From contig JADIIU010000045.1 in the NCBI GenBank assembly GCA_027603945.1, positions 37,761-101,760 of the forward strand: 64,000 nucleotides of DNA. The letters are read 5' to 3'. Under the pieces are notes generated by a model. That model was not told where the DNA came from, made no database searches, and worked only from the letters and a program-made list of their open reading frames with translations. Positions 33,788 to 46,300 of the stretch are shown piece by piece. The stretch's first letter is position 1; every line of letters starts with the position of its first letter. Made by a program: the position numbers and the translations under genes. The stretch comes from Terramyces sp. JEL0728 (Eukaryota; Chytridiomycota; Chytridiomycetes; Rhizophydiales; Terramycetaceae).

Positions 33788-36555
33788 ATGCACAATGCAA
33801 TGTCTGATTTGGACATGTCGGTAGATTCGCAAGAGCGAATAAACGAATCGCCAGAAAAAAATAATGTTACGAATGATCCTCCATCGAGTCTTTTTGACGA
33901 TTGTGAAGATTCGATTCAAGAAACCCCAAAACCAAACAAATTTCACAATGTTCTCGAGACACCAAAAGCGTCGGCATTTAATGATCCATTTGTAGACGGA
34001 ATAGGTATAAGATTTCTAAAAAGTATCCAGTCCCAAAGAATTTGTAATCAAGAGTCCATTTTCAAAGTTCCCTACATTGCTACTTCAAAAAGATGAACCA
34101 GAAGCTGAACTGCATCCTAAAGACAACAGTCCGGTTCCAGGAAGAGAGGAAATTTCTTTTATTAATGATGTGAATATGCCATCTATGGGATTTGGATCCG
34201 ACAGCGATGGTGTGTCTGAAAATGATAAATTATTTCAAAACAAGGACAATCCAAATTTCGACAGTGGGACCAACTTGAATTCAATGGATTCTAACGACTT
34301 TTGCAAATTAAAAGATGAAATGGATAAAATTATTCAAGTAGATGAGGAATTCCAGCCTGCAAACTCTATATTGAACGATTTAGATAAAGATTCTGTATTT
34401 GGAGACGCGATTGACATTAAGGACTTTACGCCTCAGAATGTTCGCACTTTGTCAAGTATTGTTATGGATGTATCGCCTGGATCATTCTTTGCTTCTCGAT
34501 CTGGGTCATTGGGCCAGATTGGAGGAGGTTCAACCGTGGAGAGTAGAGTAAACGCTAATTAATACAGCCAACATGGTATACTCCAAAGCATGACAGACAC
34601 GGCAAAATAATAGATCCGATTGCAGAAACACCAAATGATCGGATAGAAAAAGGAGGGGCGACACCAGCAGGGAAAAGAGTAGTCCGTAAACCACTATATG
34701 AGAGCACTCCTCAAAATGAACGAACTAAGCCGCCAATCCATCCAGTTAAAGAAAGTTTGCAGGATAGCTTTGGTCAAACTTTTGAATCAACTGATATTGT
34801 AAAGACGGTCGAAATTGACCCCCAATCTGAAACTTCAAATCAGAGTACAGAGCAAATTGTCGAAACTAGCAAGCCAGCTGTTCAAAAGTAATTTAAATTA
34901 ACCCAGTATTTTGAACTGCTCCATATCTGTGTCGCACTTGGTAGTTTCGCAACAAGAAAAAGACTCGTTTGAAAGTCGATTCATCAACGATCGACTATCT
35001 AATATGCAGCTTGGAAGCGGAAGTGAATTAATACTAACAAACGATATTATTTCTGATGAAAAGGCAGAACTCCTGTCGAAAAGCGATACAATGGAGATTC
35101 CTAATGATTCAGAGGATATTGATCCATTTGATTGGCAAAAAGCGCTTGAAGTGACTCAAGAATCGACGAATGAATTGGTTGCCGAGCATGAAGCATTGTC
35201 TCAAGTTTCCAATGATGGAAAACAGCTGGATTGCGATAAATCCAACAGCGATACAACTGAAGTAGATGAATCGTTATTGATGAAAAATGTATTTCGCGCT
35301 AATATAGATCAACTTTGGTGTGATTATCATCTCAAATAATTACTGGAGTGCCACCATTCGACACAACTTTTCCTTATATTCTCCGCGCTGCAATCGTCAA
35401 ACCCTTAAACTTTGCCTCACCAACAGCACGAGTAAGACTATTACCTGGGAAATGGCAAAACTAGGGCAGACCCACTTAATACTTGACAATGAAGTGCAGA
35501 TGGTAGAAGATGAAAGTATTAAATGCGATGCAGGTATTGGCAGTATATTGCCATACGATTCTCAAGAAGTTATGATTACTTTTTCGCCAGTATCTAATGG
35601 GATATATCAAAGCCTCTACCAAATTAAAGCCAATGGACAGATGATTAACGTCCATATTAAAGGATATACAAAGAGAGATTTACAAAATGGCGACCTTTTG
35701 GAAAATAGCCAGTTTGGACAATTTTCTCTCCCTAAAGAAACAGTCAATACTCCAAAACAGGCTGAAAAGGTAAATTCGGGGTTGAATACTGGCGAAACAA
35801 CAGTCAAGAACGCCAAAATAAGGCATTTCTCTCTTCACACTCCGGAAAAAGGTACCGATAATAATCGAACATTGCACAATACGCCTACTAGGCTAGAGGG
35901 TGCCAATTTGCCAAACCCGCTGTATACAGAAACAGCCAAAATTGAAGATATTAAATCTTGGAAAGCAGATCACTTGGAGAAAAAAGAAACAACCAACGAG
36001 GAAGCAAAGTCCCCACTGAAGCAATCTATAAGGACAGAAGATAAAGGACTTGCTAGCCCTGCCGACACTAGCCACCCCAAAACTCCTGGTTCAAAGAAAG
36101 CTCACCTACCTAATTTGAAAAATGACTTTATGACACCAGCCCGCGGTAAAACTGGACACAGCTACCTTCAGAATATTGCTGGTATGACACCAAACATCAA
36201 CATATTGAAAACTCCAAGTAGGAATATGGCTCTTCCCCTCCCAACCTCTGTTGCAAAAACTTCTCGAGCCCCGAATCTTACAAGGAACATACTGGACTTT
36301 GGTGATATGAAGATTGGACAATCCAAAACATTATCTTTAAAAATCAGCAACCCAGATAAGCATAACGTGCACGTTCGATTCATTGTTACAGGTGCTTTTG
36401 CTATCCCAATTAGAGAAATGATCTTGACTTCAAGGAGTTTTATTATACTCCCAGTCATGTTTACACCGCATGCATTGGGACTGAGCGAAGAGCGACTAAT
36501 AGTGCGAAAAAATGAAAGCGTAGTAAGAATAGAGTTAATTGGCTATGCAACCTAA
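33788..36555 (+). CDS. Cep192/SPD-2-like centrosomal ASH-domain protein
   Basis: An 896-aa protein. The N-terminal ~500 residues are acidic, Ser/Asn-rich and disordered, with repeated short blocks such as TPKPNKF, TPKASAF and TWYTPKHD. Two immunoglobulin-like ASH/PapD-type domains follow, one starting at INFGVII with LKLCLTNSTSKTITW and one at the C-terminus (LDFGDMKIGQSKTLSLKI ... FTPHALGLSEERLIV). This order resembles Cep192/SPD-2, which recruits pericentriolar material and centriole-assembly kinases. Introns: 34005-34023, 34548-34567, 34888-34906 and 35289-35307 (19-20 nt). Presence fits a centriole-bearing fungus. The stop codon is 9 bp from that of the convergent gene. Confidence 0.65.
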
Positions 36556-36564
36556 TAAATAATT

Positions 36565-38298
36565 TTATCTATAAAACCTTCCTTTTGTTATAGGGTTAAC
36601 CATTTTGCTGGTGCCGAATTTCAACTTTCCAATTTCGTCTTCTGCGGTATCCTTGTCTTCGCCAAACTCCAATGGCAAAAATACCCAGTTCTTCTTTTTG
36701 TGATATCTTTCAATAAATTCGGACAGATCTTGTAGTTGCCATAATCCTGGAACAACATTTCTTGAAAGCCTTCGCAGCAAATTATCATGCACCTCCCGCA
36801 ACAAAAAAGTATACCAAATAATCCTTCCTGCATCGAATAATATACATAGTGCTGCTAGTGTAATCTGTAGCATTCGCAACACTGGCTCGATTGTAATTTG
36901 GAAGAGCGCACCAGTGTTGAATGCGTCTGCAGAGTCTTGGTAGCCAGGGAGGGAAATAGCCTGCATCAACATAATTTTTGATAAAGCGTAGCTTAGCTGA
37001 AGTGAAAATGCTGCATCATTGGTAATAACAGAAGGATCTGGGTAAATATTCAGCGTCTCTGACTTTAAGATGGAACTATTGCTAATGGCTGCCAGATTTC
37101 CCAAAAGAGGAACAGCGAGGGAAGGTCTTTTTGCCAGATCCAAACAATATGCGCCAGCCATTACACAACTCGATAGTGATGAATTGTTGATACTGTATAT
37201 TCCTGAATAGCGGAACGGACCCAGGCTGCTCTTTGAATAAATTGTCGAAACATTGCTGTTCAAATCGGTGGTGGTAATAGTGCAATTTTCAGCAAATCTC
37301 TTTCCGTTATTGGCGTTGATCGAGGATACAAGCATGTTGATATAGTTTACGTTATTATTATTCGCTATTCCAAGGGTTTGGATTTGGATCATTCCAGAAG
37401 CGACAGTTGGATTGGTTTCGACAACAGAAACGCAAGTACTCTTGATTGCAACGACATCTTGGTTGGAGTGGACCAAAATACTTGCTGATGCAACGTTCAG
37501 GTGGGAGATCCTTGTTGTTACCGGCACCAACAGTGTACCTTTCGAATTGATTGCGTTGCATTCGGAGCAAAACGCTTTGAGTCCCAAAGCCGCATCAATT
37601 GGATTTACAATATCAGTATTGTTTTGAGAAATAGGGTTGTCGATTGAGTATATCGATATTCTATCAATGTAAGTGGGTACCGCAGTTGAGGTCAAACTAA
37701 GTTGATTGGAGATCACAACGAAAAACAATGCAAGATCTAATATTAATTGGAAACTACATAGTGCAAAATTGAGCTTGATACCAGTCGGAGATTTTGCCAG
37801 TCTTGCGAATGTAATTTTCTTTTGCAGAGTCAGGAATATCCTTTGCAAAACTTCAATCCTGGAATTGATATAGTTTGACCCTACGATTGAGGCAGGAGCA
37901 AGGACACACATGATTAATCTGTATAAAAGTATCAGTGTTTCGTTCTGAAAGGTAGCACGTTCAGTTATGCTGGCGCCAATGAGTGCTACGGCTGGTAATG
38001 ACAAAACCAACACTAATAAACTCTCAATCCGATATCCGATATGAGTATAGTATGTAACTATAGCAGATTCCAAAATTTTAATGTACATACTGCGAATTGC
38101 CGAATGACTTTCGCCTGTAAGAGAAGCTGAATCCTCCGCTTGCAAATTGACTGCTCTAATCATTTCATGATAATTGGATTGGCTGGGACTATTTCCATAA
38201 TAGATTTTCGGTGCGTACGCAATTGCGGAGGTTCGAGTATTGACTTCTGATTTTCGCGTGGGATTCAAATCTATTTGAATTGAATTCGCAGTCGACAT
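36565..38298 (-). CDS. Uncharacterised multi-pass membrane protein, paralogue 1
   Basis: A 577-aa single-exon protein. Hydrophobic segments lie near residues 90-115, 120-150 and 175-205, then a ~300-residue extracellular-type region with conserved Cys (FCSEC, TCVSVVE, SCVMAGAYCLDLA) and several N-glycosylation-like sites, then a membrane segment near residues 465-490 and a cytoplasmic tail with LLRRLSRNVVPG and FGEDKD. The same tail signatures occur in the next gene. No family recognised. The pattern (short TM bundle, big ectodomain, TM, conserved tail) suggests a surface sensor or adhesion-type protein, but this is inference. Confidence 0.7.
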   Translation of the reverse strand: MSTANSIQIDLNPTRKSEVNTRTSAIAYAPKIYYGNSPSQSNYHEMIRAVNLQAEDSASLTGESHSAIRSMYIKILESAIVTYYTHIGYRIESLLVLVLSLPAVALIGASITERATFQNETLILLYRLIMCVLAPASIVGSNYINSRIEVLQRIFLTLQKKITFARLAKSPTGIKLNFALCSFQLILDLALFFVVISNQLSLTSTAVPTYIDRISIYSIDNPISQNNTDIVNPIDAALGLKAFCSECNAINSKGTLLVPVTTRISHLNVASASILVHSNQDVVAIKSTCVSVVETNPTVASGMIQIQTLGIANNNNVNYINMLVSSINANNGKRFAENCTITTTDLNSNVSTIYSKSSLGPFRYSGIYSINNSSLSSCVMAGAYCLDLAKRPSLAVPLLGNLAAISNSSILKSETLNIYPDPSVITNDAAFSLQLSYALSKIMLMQAISLPGYQDSADAFNTGALFQITIEPVLRMLQITLAALCILFDAGRIIWYTFLLREVHDNLLRRLSRNVVPGLWQLQDLSEFIERYHKKKNWVFLPLEFGEDKDTAEDEIGKLKFGTSKMVNPITKGRFYR

Positions 38299-38428
38299 TT
38301 TTCTCTGTCCTCTATTTGACAGGCTGCTTTTCTTTTGTGATTCCTAACATGAAAGTAATGTACCATTGAAACGCGTTGATGTAAGAAAATCCAATTCTAC
38401 AAGAAAACAATCTATATACTTTTATTTA

Positions 38429-40131
38429 TCAATAGTAGGCTCGCGTAGTCTTGAATTTCACTATTTCCTTTTTAACTCCAAACCTTAAAATGCCAAGAGT
38501 ATTGCTGGACGTTGCTTTGTCCTCGCCGAATCTTATAGGTGTGGTTGTCCATTCATCATTGTTGGCGCCAGGCATGCAGAGTTTAGAAACCATGGTTGAG
38601 CAGTCTTCCAGTAGTTTCTTTCCAGGCTGAACGCTGCGCGACAGTCTCCTTAAAAGAAGATCGGAAGCTTTTTCTAGTTTTATCAAGTCTGTCGCTATCA
38701 GTAAGATTGCAATGATGGATGCCAATGTTGCGGTAACTATAGATACCCACATCAAGATTGGGTCGATTACCATTTTCACAGCAATCCCATCTGTCATCAG
38801 TGTACACGGCAATCGATTTGATGGAAATGCACTTGCAGTCATGAGCAGATTCAAAGACAAAAACTTTTTCATCTGTTCGCTAAATTCCAGATCTGTCAGC
38901 GTACTACCAGGATCAGGGAACAGCTTCAAATCGCCATACAGCTTGTTTATGGAAATATTTTGAGGGAATCCTGTAGAGTACAAAGAATACGCCAGGGATT
39001 GCCTTGAAGCAGCTCCTAAACATAAATTTCCGACCGATGAGCAAGTAGCGTTATTTCCAACAATTGAATTCACAGATATGCGTGTAGGAAACCCATTCGC
39101 GTCGATATTATATCTTACACCAGCATCGGCCTGAAATCCCGCAATCATGAAAGCACACTGCCTCGAAATTACATTCCCGTTTTTATCAACACCAGACAAT
39201 TGCACATCAGACTGTATCGATCCCACTCCTTTGGCAAGCTCCACTTGGGTGATTTGTATGACACTTCCTAGAGATGAATACAGTGAATTGTACAGTGTAA
39301 AGCAAGTTGCCTGAACTGAAATAACATCCTGGGTGCCAGATAATATCAAATTCTGGTTTGCTTCTGCCAAGTTTGAACTGAGTGCAGATGTGACTGGAAC
39401 AATCAGTACATTGCCCGACAAAAAACTTTCGCAATCCAAACACGAATATTGGGAACCAATCGAAGCGTATAATATTTCTTGGGGAGTGGCTCCAATATTT
39501 GATACATTTGTCAGTTGGCTGTCAAGCACATTTGCGATTCCAGTTCCATAGGGAGTTACATAAGGCAGACTCTGAATAGACAGCTGTGTAGCAATCAGGC
39601 ACGCATAAAATATAAATGCTAGGATTAAAATAAAGTACTGATCCAGTCTAGGAATTTGTTCTGTTGGACCTCATCTATCGAGTCGCAGATTGTTTTTATC
39701 GTTGCTTCATTATTTATTATTTGAGCCATTGCCTCTAATATGGAATGCCGTTGATTGATGACATGACTGACTTTTGTAGAAATCAAACCTAGTAATACCA
39801 CTACCACTTTCAGGCCCACCGCATATGTCGCTGATGGAAAAACAATGCTATTCATGAATGGCAAAAGAAAAGCTATTCCCGCGAATGGAAATAACAGCAG
39901 CAGTAATAATAAGCTTTCCTTTCTGTAGGATACTTTTGCGTAGTATCTTTCTTTTAAAACATTGGTGGTTTCATTGAAATATTTTTCTAGTGCGTTTTCT
40001 TTATGTAAATTTTGAGTGGAAAGCAGATGGTCGCTTTTTGTGTCTTCCTCTTTGTTTTGAACTGGGATCACTATTGGATTCTCCTGGATGGATTCGGAAG
40101 CCACAGACTCTTCTGGATCGTATTCAGACAT
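38429..40131 (-). CDS. Uncharacterised multi-pass membrane protein, paralogue 2
   Basis: A 560-aa paralogue of the preceding gene: acidic N-terminus, membrane segments near residues 60-120 and 170-190, an ectodomain with matching SCLDCESF, ATCFTLYN and TCSSVGNLCLGAA, a final membrane segment and a tail with LLRRLSRSVQPG, IRFGEDKA and LGILRFG. One 20-nt intron (39619-39638) falls within the third hydrophobic segment and joins LDWI to TFIFYAC. Paralogue 1 has no intron. The two share tail and Cys pattern more than overall sequence, so the duplication is old. Confidence 0.7.
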
Positions 40132-40490
40132 GATCTATAAATTGGAGAGAAGCGCGACCAGACTGACGTAAGGGTCGCAATCTACTTGATTTCTTATTTC
40201 GATAAGACGGATAATTACTAATTCACTGCTCCTCACTTGGAAACCCAGTTTGAAACAATCTTGGCGGGATGGCGCACCACCAGTTGGTCTGGAAATGAAA
40301 TGCTGAAATGGATAAACAATTGCTACTCGACTGTTGATTCCTTCCCGCTCAACGGAACCCTATTGTTGCCTAACAGTGGTTGAATCAACGGGCTCACTCA
40401 AAGGTGCCAGCTCGTCCGTTTTGGGAATTTCTGAGGCGCCAGACTTATAAAACCAAATATTGCTTCACCTCTTCACGAAATAGAATTAAA
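40132..40490. other. Divergent intergenic spacer
   Basis: About 360 bp between the start of membrane paralogue 2 (- strand) and the start of the first ectodomain-TM-SH3 gene (+ strand). No coding frame supported. A TATAAAA sequence at about 40447-40453, roughly 40 bp before the ATG of the + strand gene, is a plausible TATA element. Confidence 0.5.
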
Positions 40491-41823
40491 ATGCTCAACC
40501 TGTTAATTGGAGTAACGAATGCCGCCTTGACTTGCACCACTTTGCCAAGCAACAATGTATGTGGTAGCGCCTACACTGGCTACCCTATAGAAACTTCTTT
40601 GAATGAATTTACCAATGGTATCCAAAGTAGCTTCATGAGCAAATCCAACATGACCCAAACCTTCATCAGTATCGGGAAATGCGACCCCACTATGATTGGA
40701 CCTGCAGTGGACACTTTGCGATTCCAAGCTTCTTTTGCTTGTTCATCTTATATCGCTCAGTTTGTCACTGACGGATGTGCCGAAGGGCCAGGCCTTATTG
40801 CAGGAGGGCCAGCGTTGTGCGCTTCCAACTGTTTCATGGCAGTCCAAACCTTTTCCAACTTGGTAAAGAACACCACCTTATGTGCCAATGGCGGTGTCTT
40901 CCAGGCTCAAATCAACAAAATGAATGCTTATTGCTCTGCTGTACAATCACAAGGATCCAACTGTGTTGCTGGCTCATCACCCGAATCTAGTGTTTGTGGT
41001 ACTGCTCTTTTTAATTTTAGGATATATTGACGAAAGTACCGCTGTCCAGCAATGTACTGGATCCCAAGACCAATGCTGTGTTGCTTTTATGAAAAACAGA
41101 GGAGGCTCCAGCAATAGCACTCTTATTATTGGTATCGCAGTTGCTATCGGGGTGATTTTATTGCTCGCTATCTTTGGAGCTGTCTATTACTTTAGAAGAA
41201 GAAAGCCTGTGCAAGCCGACACTCAAAAATATGCAAATGAAGCTTACCAGCCTCCAATGGACTATGGCTACAAACAAGAGCCTGCCCCAACTTATGCTCC
41301 TATCCATACACCAAATCCAGCTTCTGCTCCGATTTATTCACCTGAGCCTGCAGTTCCTGCGCCAGCAGCCCCAGTGCTAACCGCTGTTGATACTCCTGAA
41401 GAACAACCGCGTGTAGCTGTCCCTGTTTCAATGATTCAACCAATCCCAGCTCCTTCTGAAGCTCCCGCCACCCCTACTTTACTCTCACTTCCAGACGATG
41501 CTAAAAGGTGCAATATTATCCATTCGTATACTTCGGTCCTTGACGATGAGTTGCCATTGGTTGAAGGTAAATCAGTCTACCTTTTGAAAGCTTTCGATGA
41601 TGGTTGGGGATTGGCAGTAGACCCAGAATCTGGTAAGCAAGGTGCTGTACCGCTTGTATGTGTAGAAGAGGCAACCGAAGATGCTGCTGTCCAGATTGAC
41701 AGGTCACGAGAGTCAGAAGTCAGAATATCAAAGAGACTTTCTTCAATGCCTGAAGAAAATGCAAAAAGAGGCAAAGTTCCATTTAGTATGTACATGGCTG
41801 AACTTGAAGCACAAGAAAAATAA
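40491..41823 (+). CDS. Single-pass surface protein with cytoplasmic SH3 domain, copy A
   Basis: A 436-aa type I membrane protein: signal peptide (MLNLLIGVTNAALT), a ~190-residue Cys-rich ectodomain (NVCGSAYTGYP, CASNCF, SVCG, DQCCVAF), one membrane segment (IIGIAVAIGVILLLAIF) with a YFRRRK stop-transfer, a Pro/Tyr/Ala-rich linker, an SH3 domain (HSYTSVLDDELPLVEG ... FDDGWGLAVD) and a tail with RISKRLSSMPEE. A 22-nt intron at 40999-41020 joins VCG to YIDES in the ectodomain. The layout resembles fungal Fus1/Sho1-like SH3 membrane proteins that link surface events to signalling, which is an inference. Tandem with copy B. Confidence 0.82.
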
Positions 41824-41914
41824 ATATATTATAATTTGCTCTATGAAAGACTTGAAAAGGAAAGTGTGGCTTGAGGTCTACTGAATTTTGGTTACTGCTT
41901 TTTTCCCGTTAAAG

Positions 41915-43291
41915 ATGATATTAGCTCTCGTATTTTCATTAGTTCGAGCTGATACCAGTAGCTGCTACGCCCTTCCAGTAGATAATATTTGTGGTGCAGC
42001 TTACGCAGGCTACCCAGTTGATATCCCCGTAGACCAGTGGAATAGTTTTATAAACGCAACCTACGCAAACATCCCAAACAAAATTGCAGCAATTTCGCAA
42101 GCAGCGCAATGCGACCAAGGTTTAGTTCAACAGCAAGCGCAATCTCTGCAGTATCAAGTGTCAATGGCGTGCTCCTTGTTTATAACCAAAGCAATCAGCG
42201 CCGGCTGCAAGGTTACCACCGATTTGGATCAAAACGGTCCGACTCTGTGTTATGGAAACTGCTATGCTGGCGTTAACTCACTAAACAATTTGCTTCAAAG
42301 TTCGAAATGTCAAAATCCAAACTTGAAAGTTTTACAGGACGCAAATACCTACTGTCATCAAATTCAAACTCAGTCCGACGCACAATCTCCATCGTGTGTT
42401 AGAGGAGCATCGGTTGAAGCTACCGGTTGCGGTACTTAGATTGTAATCATAGGTTTCTTGGGTACTGATGTTGCAAACGTTCAATGCGCTGGAAATATCA
42501 CCGATCCAAACACTAAGCAATGCTGCCAAAGCTACTTGTTGAGCATCAATGGCAGCTCTGGTAACAAGTCAACCAAAATTGTTATTGTGGTGGTTTCGGC
42601 GGTAGTTGGTGTCTGCCTCCTGGTTGCTCTTGGAATTGGGTTCTACTGCTACCGCAAAGGTAGAAACTACGAAAATACTCCTAGAAACCTCACCTACGAT
42701 GATGCCCAAAAGAATAGAGATTATTACAATGCCCCAACTCCAAAATATGTCGAACCTGCATCTCCTTATAGTTCCGCATTCAATCAAGCTGCAGTTCAAC
42801 AGCCACAACCAGCTGCATATCCGCTAACAGGTATGCCAGTTTCCAAGAATGCAACTTCTGTTGTCGATTCCGCTGTAGTTAATATTGGAACTCCTGCCAT
42901 AGAAGATATCATTTCTCCGGCAACAGTTGCAGGCTCAGCTGTTGGCGTCATTCCAGAAGGATCCAAGAAGTTTAAAGTTGTTCATCCTTACTCTTCAACT
43001 ATGGAAGATGAATTGGCATTGGTAGTCGGCAGCCCTATTTACCTGCTCAAAGAATTTGACGATGGATGGGGTCTCGCTTTTGATCCAGAAAGGGGAGCTC
43101 AAGGAGCTCTTCCCATGGTGTGCATCGAGCCAGATTTCGGTGTGACTACAGAACATTCAAAGGAAGAAGTCCGCATTTCAAAGAGACTCTCTTCGATCCC
43201 AGCTCTTGCCAAAGACGATTCAAAAGAGCGCTCAAAGGTGCCATTCTCCCAATACATTGAAGAACTCGACGAGATCAATGGACAAAAATAG
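41915..43291 (+). CDS. Single-pass surface protein with cytoplasmic SH3 domain, copy B
   Basis: A 451-aa paralogue 91 bp downstream of copy A with identical architecture: signal peptide (MILALVFSLVRA), Cys-rich ectodomain (NICGAAYAGYPVD, CYGNCYAG, KQCCQSYL), membrane segment (VVSAVVGVCLLVALGIGF), Tyr/Pro linker, SH3 (HPYSSTMEDELALVVG ... FDDGWGLAFD) and the tail RISKRLSSIP with SKVPFSQYIEEL. A 21-nt intron (42432-42452) sits at the equivalent ectodomain position to the copy A intron. The conserved RISKRLSS tail motif in both is a likely docking or phosphorylation site. Confidence 0.82.
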
Positions 43292-43368
43292 ATTTTTAAT
43301 AAAAATAGAACGAATTGAATATTAAAATTATTATATTGTTCAACATACATGTATTTATCAAGTGCAAT

Positions 43369-46300
43369 TTATATTGGAGGTCGCGGCTGATACTGGCCAG
43401 GTCTATAAGGTCCGCGACTTGGTGGAGCAAATCCGTCCTGCGTTTTTGGGTCCGCAGACCGATTCCTCTGGTCTGGTGCTTGATTATATCCTTGGTATCT
43501 ATATTGATCTGCCCCTACAGGCTGCTGCCGATTGTAATTGTCATATTGTGGCCGATATTGCTCTGGGGATTGGTTATAGCCTTGGTTTCCGTAGTAGTTA
43601 CCTTGCTGCCTGTCATAAGCTTGACGCGCATCATATTGGCTATTTCGGTTGTCCTGCCGGTCGTATCCACTGGAACGATTATCGTATTGTGTATTGTAAT
43701 CTGGCCGACCATATGCACTAGAACGGTTATCGTACTGGCTGTTTCTATTATCATAAGCAACATGCTGGCTACCTCGATAAGCTTGCGGTGCAGCTTGATA
43801 TTGCTGAGGACTCTGGAACTGCTGGGTACCAATACCTTGAAATTGCGGAGATGGCGGTTCAGGACGGTTAGGGGGATGGTAATTTTGATAATTATTTTGA
43901 GGAGGTCTTGGCTGCTGACGCTGAATCAACTGTGGCGGCCCTCCTTGCGCTAACGCAGCCTGCGTCCAGTTTGGCCCTTGGGGAGGAGCATACACTTGCC
44001 TTCGAACTGGTGGGGGTGAAGGTGCGGGATTGTTGTAGCCATAGTCGGGATACCCAGCCGGCTGTGGTTGATTATAGGGTAGATTTGGATGATTACTATT
44101 TGTAGAGTTAGGAGAAGTCTGACTATACGGACTGTTCCCATCAGAATAGCTGTCATGTGAAAAGTTTCTACCACTGTTGGGGACACGGGTAGCGGAAGCA
44201 GGGACTACTCTTCGTTGAGGGAATCTTTGATTGCCAGCATTATCTGATTGCGGTGCAGCTTGTGTAGGAGGTATGAAATTTTCAAACTGTGACGCAGACT
44301 CATTCCTTGTGGAGTTAAAAGCCAGTTCTCTGTATTTTGAAGCCATTTTTGTGAGTTTGTCGGACTTTCTTCTTGTTACTGTTGGTCTTTGGAATAATTT
44401 CTTCACATCAACCTTTCTGTCAATCGATGACGAACTGTTCTCTCGTCTGGCAGCCTCTGAAGGAGAACTAACTGAATCCAGCGATTTAATCGAAGTGGTG
44501 CGCGATATTTGGTCATTCAACGGTTGCTTCACTTCCAAAGTTGTCGGTGCAGTAAATCTATCCTCGCCCTTTGTAAATACAGTTGATGTGACTGATCGTT
44601 CCTCCAGCTCATTTGGAAATTGAACCATAGGACTGCCAGTGTTCAGTGGAGCTGGATTGTTCAAATTGGTGTATAATGTGGACGGTGTACTAGCGGTGTT
44701 GGATGTGGGTGTGTGCACGTCATTCATATACGATAATGATGTGTATTGCGTGGGTTGGTATTTGTCGGAGAATGGCGGTCGAGGTGTTGCTACCGGAGAC
44801 CCTTTTGAAGAGTACGTGGATTGTAGTAATGCTGGTGGGTTTGCCGCATTTGCCGAGTATGAAGTCTGTTGTGAGGCATAAGTAACATTTTGAAACTGGT
44901 TGGATTGAGAAACTTCCTGCAAAGACAAATATCCAGGCCGGTCGAGCGATATATTAGAAGGAGACAAAGATCTCGGCATTGGCTCTAATTTTTGAATAGT
45001 TTTAGAACCAATTTGGCTAAATCCGTCATCGGCATCTGCAAGTGCCTCCTGAAGTCGCTTCTGTCTGCCTTCTTCAATATTTACTCTTCGCATTTGACTC
45101 TGTAGCCGGTCCAATTCAATTTGTTTCTCTTTTTCGATTTCTTCTTCTTCTTCACGCCTCAGCCTTTCTTGTTCTGCTATTACTTTTAACTTTTTCTTGG
45201 TTCTGATATCAAACTCTTGCTTCAACAAAGGCTTGATTGGTGGAAGCAATCTCGGCATCCCAGAATCGTTTTCACCAAGTTTGCAAATGTCGCTTGCAAA
45301 CATATTTGGCGTTATCAAGTTTGTGGAACCTATAATCAATGGAAAATCACCAATGATAATATCTCTGTTATACGCAGAGACCCCTTCATGAATAGTTTGG
45401 ATTTCAGATATTGACATGCCGCCTAAAACGAATACAATCACTCTCTTGCCATTCTGCAGGAAATCAACAAATTCTTTAGCATCGGCATTTTCAGGCTTCA
45501 TCCTTCCCCAGGATGGCGAAAACCCTTTCGTAAATGGAATCACTAGACCATTGCCACGTTCCAATTCTTCTACCACTGGAGCCTCTTCTTCTTCCACAGA
45601 AGTAAAGAGAGACGTAAACCAACTATTAAAGTAATCCTAGAGTTAACATTGAGTTACATCAAGCAAATGGCAAAGAACAGGTTTATAACGAGTAATAGTA
45701 TCTTCGCTTTCGGCTTTCAAGACTCTTCCTTTTTCTTGCATCGACTTTCTCCATCCTTGGTAACTATATTTCCACTATGTTAGCAATAATTACCATTGGA
45801 TCAGACTCATCGATTGGGATTTTCTTTCCAGACCGCATAATATCCACCCCGCTAAAACCATCCCTTGCTAGATCTTGAACGCTTTCTTCATTTACATCTC
45901 CAACCGCAAATCGATGATGGCACACTAACAACAATCGCAGCTTGTCATCGATGCTACATTAAGCAAAAATTACGTGATGGTTGGATTGGTAATAATATCG
46001 ATAACTTCATGTGTAATTGCATTAGTAATATTTTCATTGGTTTTCCCAGATTCGCCAGTTGCTAAACTCTAATGTTACGTTAAATTTACCTGCTCCATCT
46101 CCACAATGGTGTCCAATTTATTCTCCTGATATGCCTTACATAGTGCTTGGAAAATAACTGAATGCTGTTGAATCTTTTGCGCATCTAATAATGAATATAC
46201 TTTGTCGTCCAATTCTGCAGTACCCCGATTATAATACTCATTTGCAGCTGGATTCTCCGCGATGAATTTTGCAATCTGTTCGCCCACTTCTCCCAAGTAC

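Noticed and set aside
43315..43953. 212-codon hydrophobic open frame on the + strand
   Set aside because: It is the antisense of the Gln/Tyr/Asn-rich tail of the Sec1-like protein; the Leu/Ile/Val richness is a complement artefact.
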